Below, in pieces: positions 62,397 to 64,000 of a stretch of DNA of 64,000 nt; position 1 is the stretch's first letter, and each line of letters starts with the position of its first letter. Under the pieces are notes generated by a model. The model saw only the letters and a list, made by a program, of their open reading frames with translations, was not told where the DNA came from and searched no databases. The translations under genes and the position numbers were made by a program. Source of the stretch: Mesorhizobium sp. INR15 (GTDB lineage: Bacteria; Pseudomonadota; Alphaproteobacteria; Rhizobiales; Rhizobiaceae); the NCBI RefSeq assembly GCF_015500075.1, contig NZ_CP045496.1, positions 3,668,001 to 3,732,000 of the forward strand. The letters are read 5' to 3'.

Positions 62397-64000
62397 TGGC
62401 AAAGCTCAAGGTCGACGGGAAAGAAATTACTGTACCCGACCACTATACGCTGCTGCAGGCGGCGGAAGATGCGGGTGCGGAAGTGCCGCGTTTCTGCTTC
62501 CACGAGCGGTTGTCGATCGCCGGCAACTGCCGCATGTGCCTGATCGAGGTCAAAGGCGGACCGCCGAAGCCGCAGGCATCCTGCGCCATGGGCGTGCGCG
62601 ACCTGCGTCCCGGCCCGAATGGCGAGCCGCCGGAAATCTTCACCAACACGCCGATGGTCAAGAAGGCCCGCGAAGGCGTGATGGAATTCCTGCTGATCAA
62701 CCATCCGCTGGATTGCCCGATCTGCGACCAGGGCGGCGAATGCGACCTGCAGGACCAGGCGATGGCGTTCGGCGTCGATTCCTCGCGCTACCATGAGAAC
62801 AAGCGCGCGGTTGAAGACAAGTATATCGGCCCGCTGGTCAAGACGGTGATGAATCGCTGCATTCACTGCACGCGCTGCGTCCGCTTCACCACCGAGGTAG
62901 CCGGCATTTCCGAGCTTGGCCTGATCGGCCGTGGCGAAGACGCCGAGATCACCACCTATCTCGAAAGCGCGATGACCTCGGAGCTGCAGGGCAATGTCAT
63001 TGACCTGTGCCCGGTTGGCGCGCTGACCTCGAAGCCATTCGCCTTCCAGGCGCGGCCTTGGGAATTGACCAAGACCGAATCCATCGACGTGATGGACGCC
63101 GTCGGCTCAGCGATCCGCGTCGATAGCAGAGGCCGCGAAGTCATGCGCATCCTGCCGCGCGTCAACGAAGCGGTGAACGAGGAGTGGATTTCCGACAAGA
63201 CCCGCTTCATCTGGGACGGATTGCGCACGCAGCGCCTCGATCGCCCCTACGTACGCAAGGACGGCAAGCTGGCGCCCGCGACCTGGGCCGAAGCCTTTGC
63301 CGCGATCAAGGACGCGGTGTCGAAGGCAGCACCCGAGAAGATCGGTGCTGTTGCCGGCGATCTCGCCGCCGTCGAGGAAATCTACGCGCTGAAGCTTTTG
63401 ATGGCTTCGCTCGGTTCCAAGAACGTCGACTGCCGCCAGGATGGCGCGGCGCTTGATCCGTCGCTTGGCCGGGCCAGCTATATCTTCAACCCGACCATCG
63501 AGGGTATCGAGCAGGCAGACGCGGTGCTGATCATCGGCGCCAATCCGCGCTTCGAAGCCTCGGTGCTCAACACCCGCATCCGCAAGCGCTGGCGGCTCGG
63601 CAATCTGCCGGTCGGTGTAATCGGCGATATCGGCGACACGCGCTACGACTACGAGCAGCTGGGTGCCGGTCCGGAATCTCTGAAGGATCTGGCGGATGGC
63701 AATGGCAAGTTCTTCCAGGCGCTGAAGAAGGCGACGCATCCGCTGATCATCGTTGGCCAGGGCGCGCTGGCGCGCTCGGATGGCGCGGCGATCCTCGGCC
63801 AGGCGGCGAAGCTCGCCGCTGCCGTCAACGCCGCCCGTGCCGACTGGAACGGCTTTGCGGTGCTGCACAATGCAGCTGGACGCGTCGGCGGCCTCGATGT
63901 CGGCTTCGTGCCGGGCGATGGCGGCAAGAACGTTGCCGGCATGCTGGGCGAGACGGACGTGCTGTTCCTGCTCGGTGCCGACGAGATCGACATGGGCAAG
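62396..64000 (+). CDS. nuoG: NADH-quinone oxidoreductase subunit G, 5' part
   Basis: The first 535 codons; the gene continues past the right edge. It starts MAKLKVDGKEITVPDHYTLL. Fe-S ligands are visible in order: FCFHERLSIAGNCRMC with a later Cys (SCAMGV) for the [2Fe-2S] cluster, PICDQGGECDLQD, CIHCTRCVRF, and VIDLCPVGALTS. The molybdopterin-like domain begins around residue 230. It is the 75-kDa subunit of complex I. Confidence 0.97.
   Translation, partial: MAKLKVDGKEITVPDHYTLLQAAEDAGAEVPRFCFHERLSIAGNCRMCLIEVKGGPPKPQASCAMGVRDLRPGPNGEPPEIFTNTPMVKKAREGVMEFLLINHPLDCPICDQGGECDLQDQAMAFGVDSSRYHENKRAVEDKYIGPLVKTVMNRCIHCTRCVRFTTEVAGISELGLIGRGEDAEITTYLESAMTSELQGNVIDLCPVGALTSKPFAFQARPWELTKTESIDVMDAVGSAIRVDSRGREVMRILPRVNEAVNEEWISDKTRFIWDGLRTQRLDRPYVRKDGKLAPATWAEAFAAIKDAVSKAAPEKIGAVAGDLAAVEEIYALKLLMASLGSKNVDCRQDGAALDPSLGRASYIFNPTIEGIEQADAVLIIGANPRFEASVLNTRIRKRWRLGNLPVGVIGDIGDTRYDYEQLGAGPESLKDLADGNGKFFQALKKATHPLIIVGQGALARSDGAAILGQAAKLAAAVNAARADWNGFAVLHNAAGRVGGLDVGFVPGDGGKNVAGMLGETDVLFLLGADEIDMGK

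Overview
The window looks like chromosomal DNA of a GC-rich alphaproteobacterium of the order Hyphomicrobiales (Rhizobiales), most likely Mesorhizobium or a close relative. The reasons are high GC with strong GC3 bias, the aerobic (cob) cobalamin pathway, a nuoABCDEF operon with rhizobial add-on genes before nuoG, tandem kup genes, a BA14K-family protein, and rhizobial-type palindromic repeats. The genus is inferred from protein character only. No phage, transposase, CRISPR array or rRNA operon is visible.

Layout. 1-5.2 kb: the 5' end of a leftward NTF2-like/flavoprotein gene, a secreted DUF6600 protein, then ilvI-ilvH (acetolactate synthase) behind a leader peptide and terminator that look like an attenuator, then a LysE-type exporter. 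5.3-9.95 kb: a two-gene RND efflux operon. 10-11.6 kb: a cobalt-type nitrile hydratase operon (alpha, beta, accessory protein). 12-14.5 kb: a RecD-like helicase, a SpoIIAA-like protein and pdxJ. 14.6-18.6 kb: two tandem Kup potassium transporters with a homogenised 3' end. 18.6-28.2 kb: small redox genes and their regulators (SDR, NmrA/HxlR, FAD monooxygenase, Rieske-GST/MarR, DUF1772/TetR) and a large secreted TPR-CHAT protein. Three divergent regulator pairs carry visible palindromic operator candidates. 28.2-37.6 kb: ilvC with a clean terminator, BA14K, an EEP-family hydrolase, a Nudix hydrolase, a CPA1 antiporter, a leftward MacA-MacB-like ABC efflux operon and a PhzF-family protein. 37.7-38.5 kb: tRNA-Lys(CTT) followed by an AT-richer DUF417 gene.

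38.6-54.5 kb is a large aerobic cobalamin block read leftwards. A B12 riboswitch heads DUF1636-cobW-cobN-cobG-cobH-cobI-cobJ. Then cobK lies on the opposite strand, and cobL-cobE-cobM-cobA-cobB-cobS(V)-cobT(U) follow, mostly with 4-nt overlaps. Together they cover siroheme-level methylation, ring contraction, a,c-amidation, cobalt insertion (large subunit) and late nucleotide-loop assembly. cobF is not seen here. cobG and cobN each carry a palindromic repeat translated in frame, which is the most unusual feature of the window.

54.6-64 kb: a YcaQ-like winged-helix DNA glycosylase, then nuoA-B-C-D-E-F, a helix-hairpin-helix protein, a pentapeptide-repeat protein and the 5' part of nuoG, which runs off the right edge. 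NuoE has a long C-terminal extension ending in the same helix-hairpin-helix domain as the gene between nuoF and nuoG.
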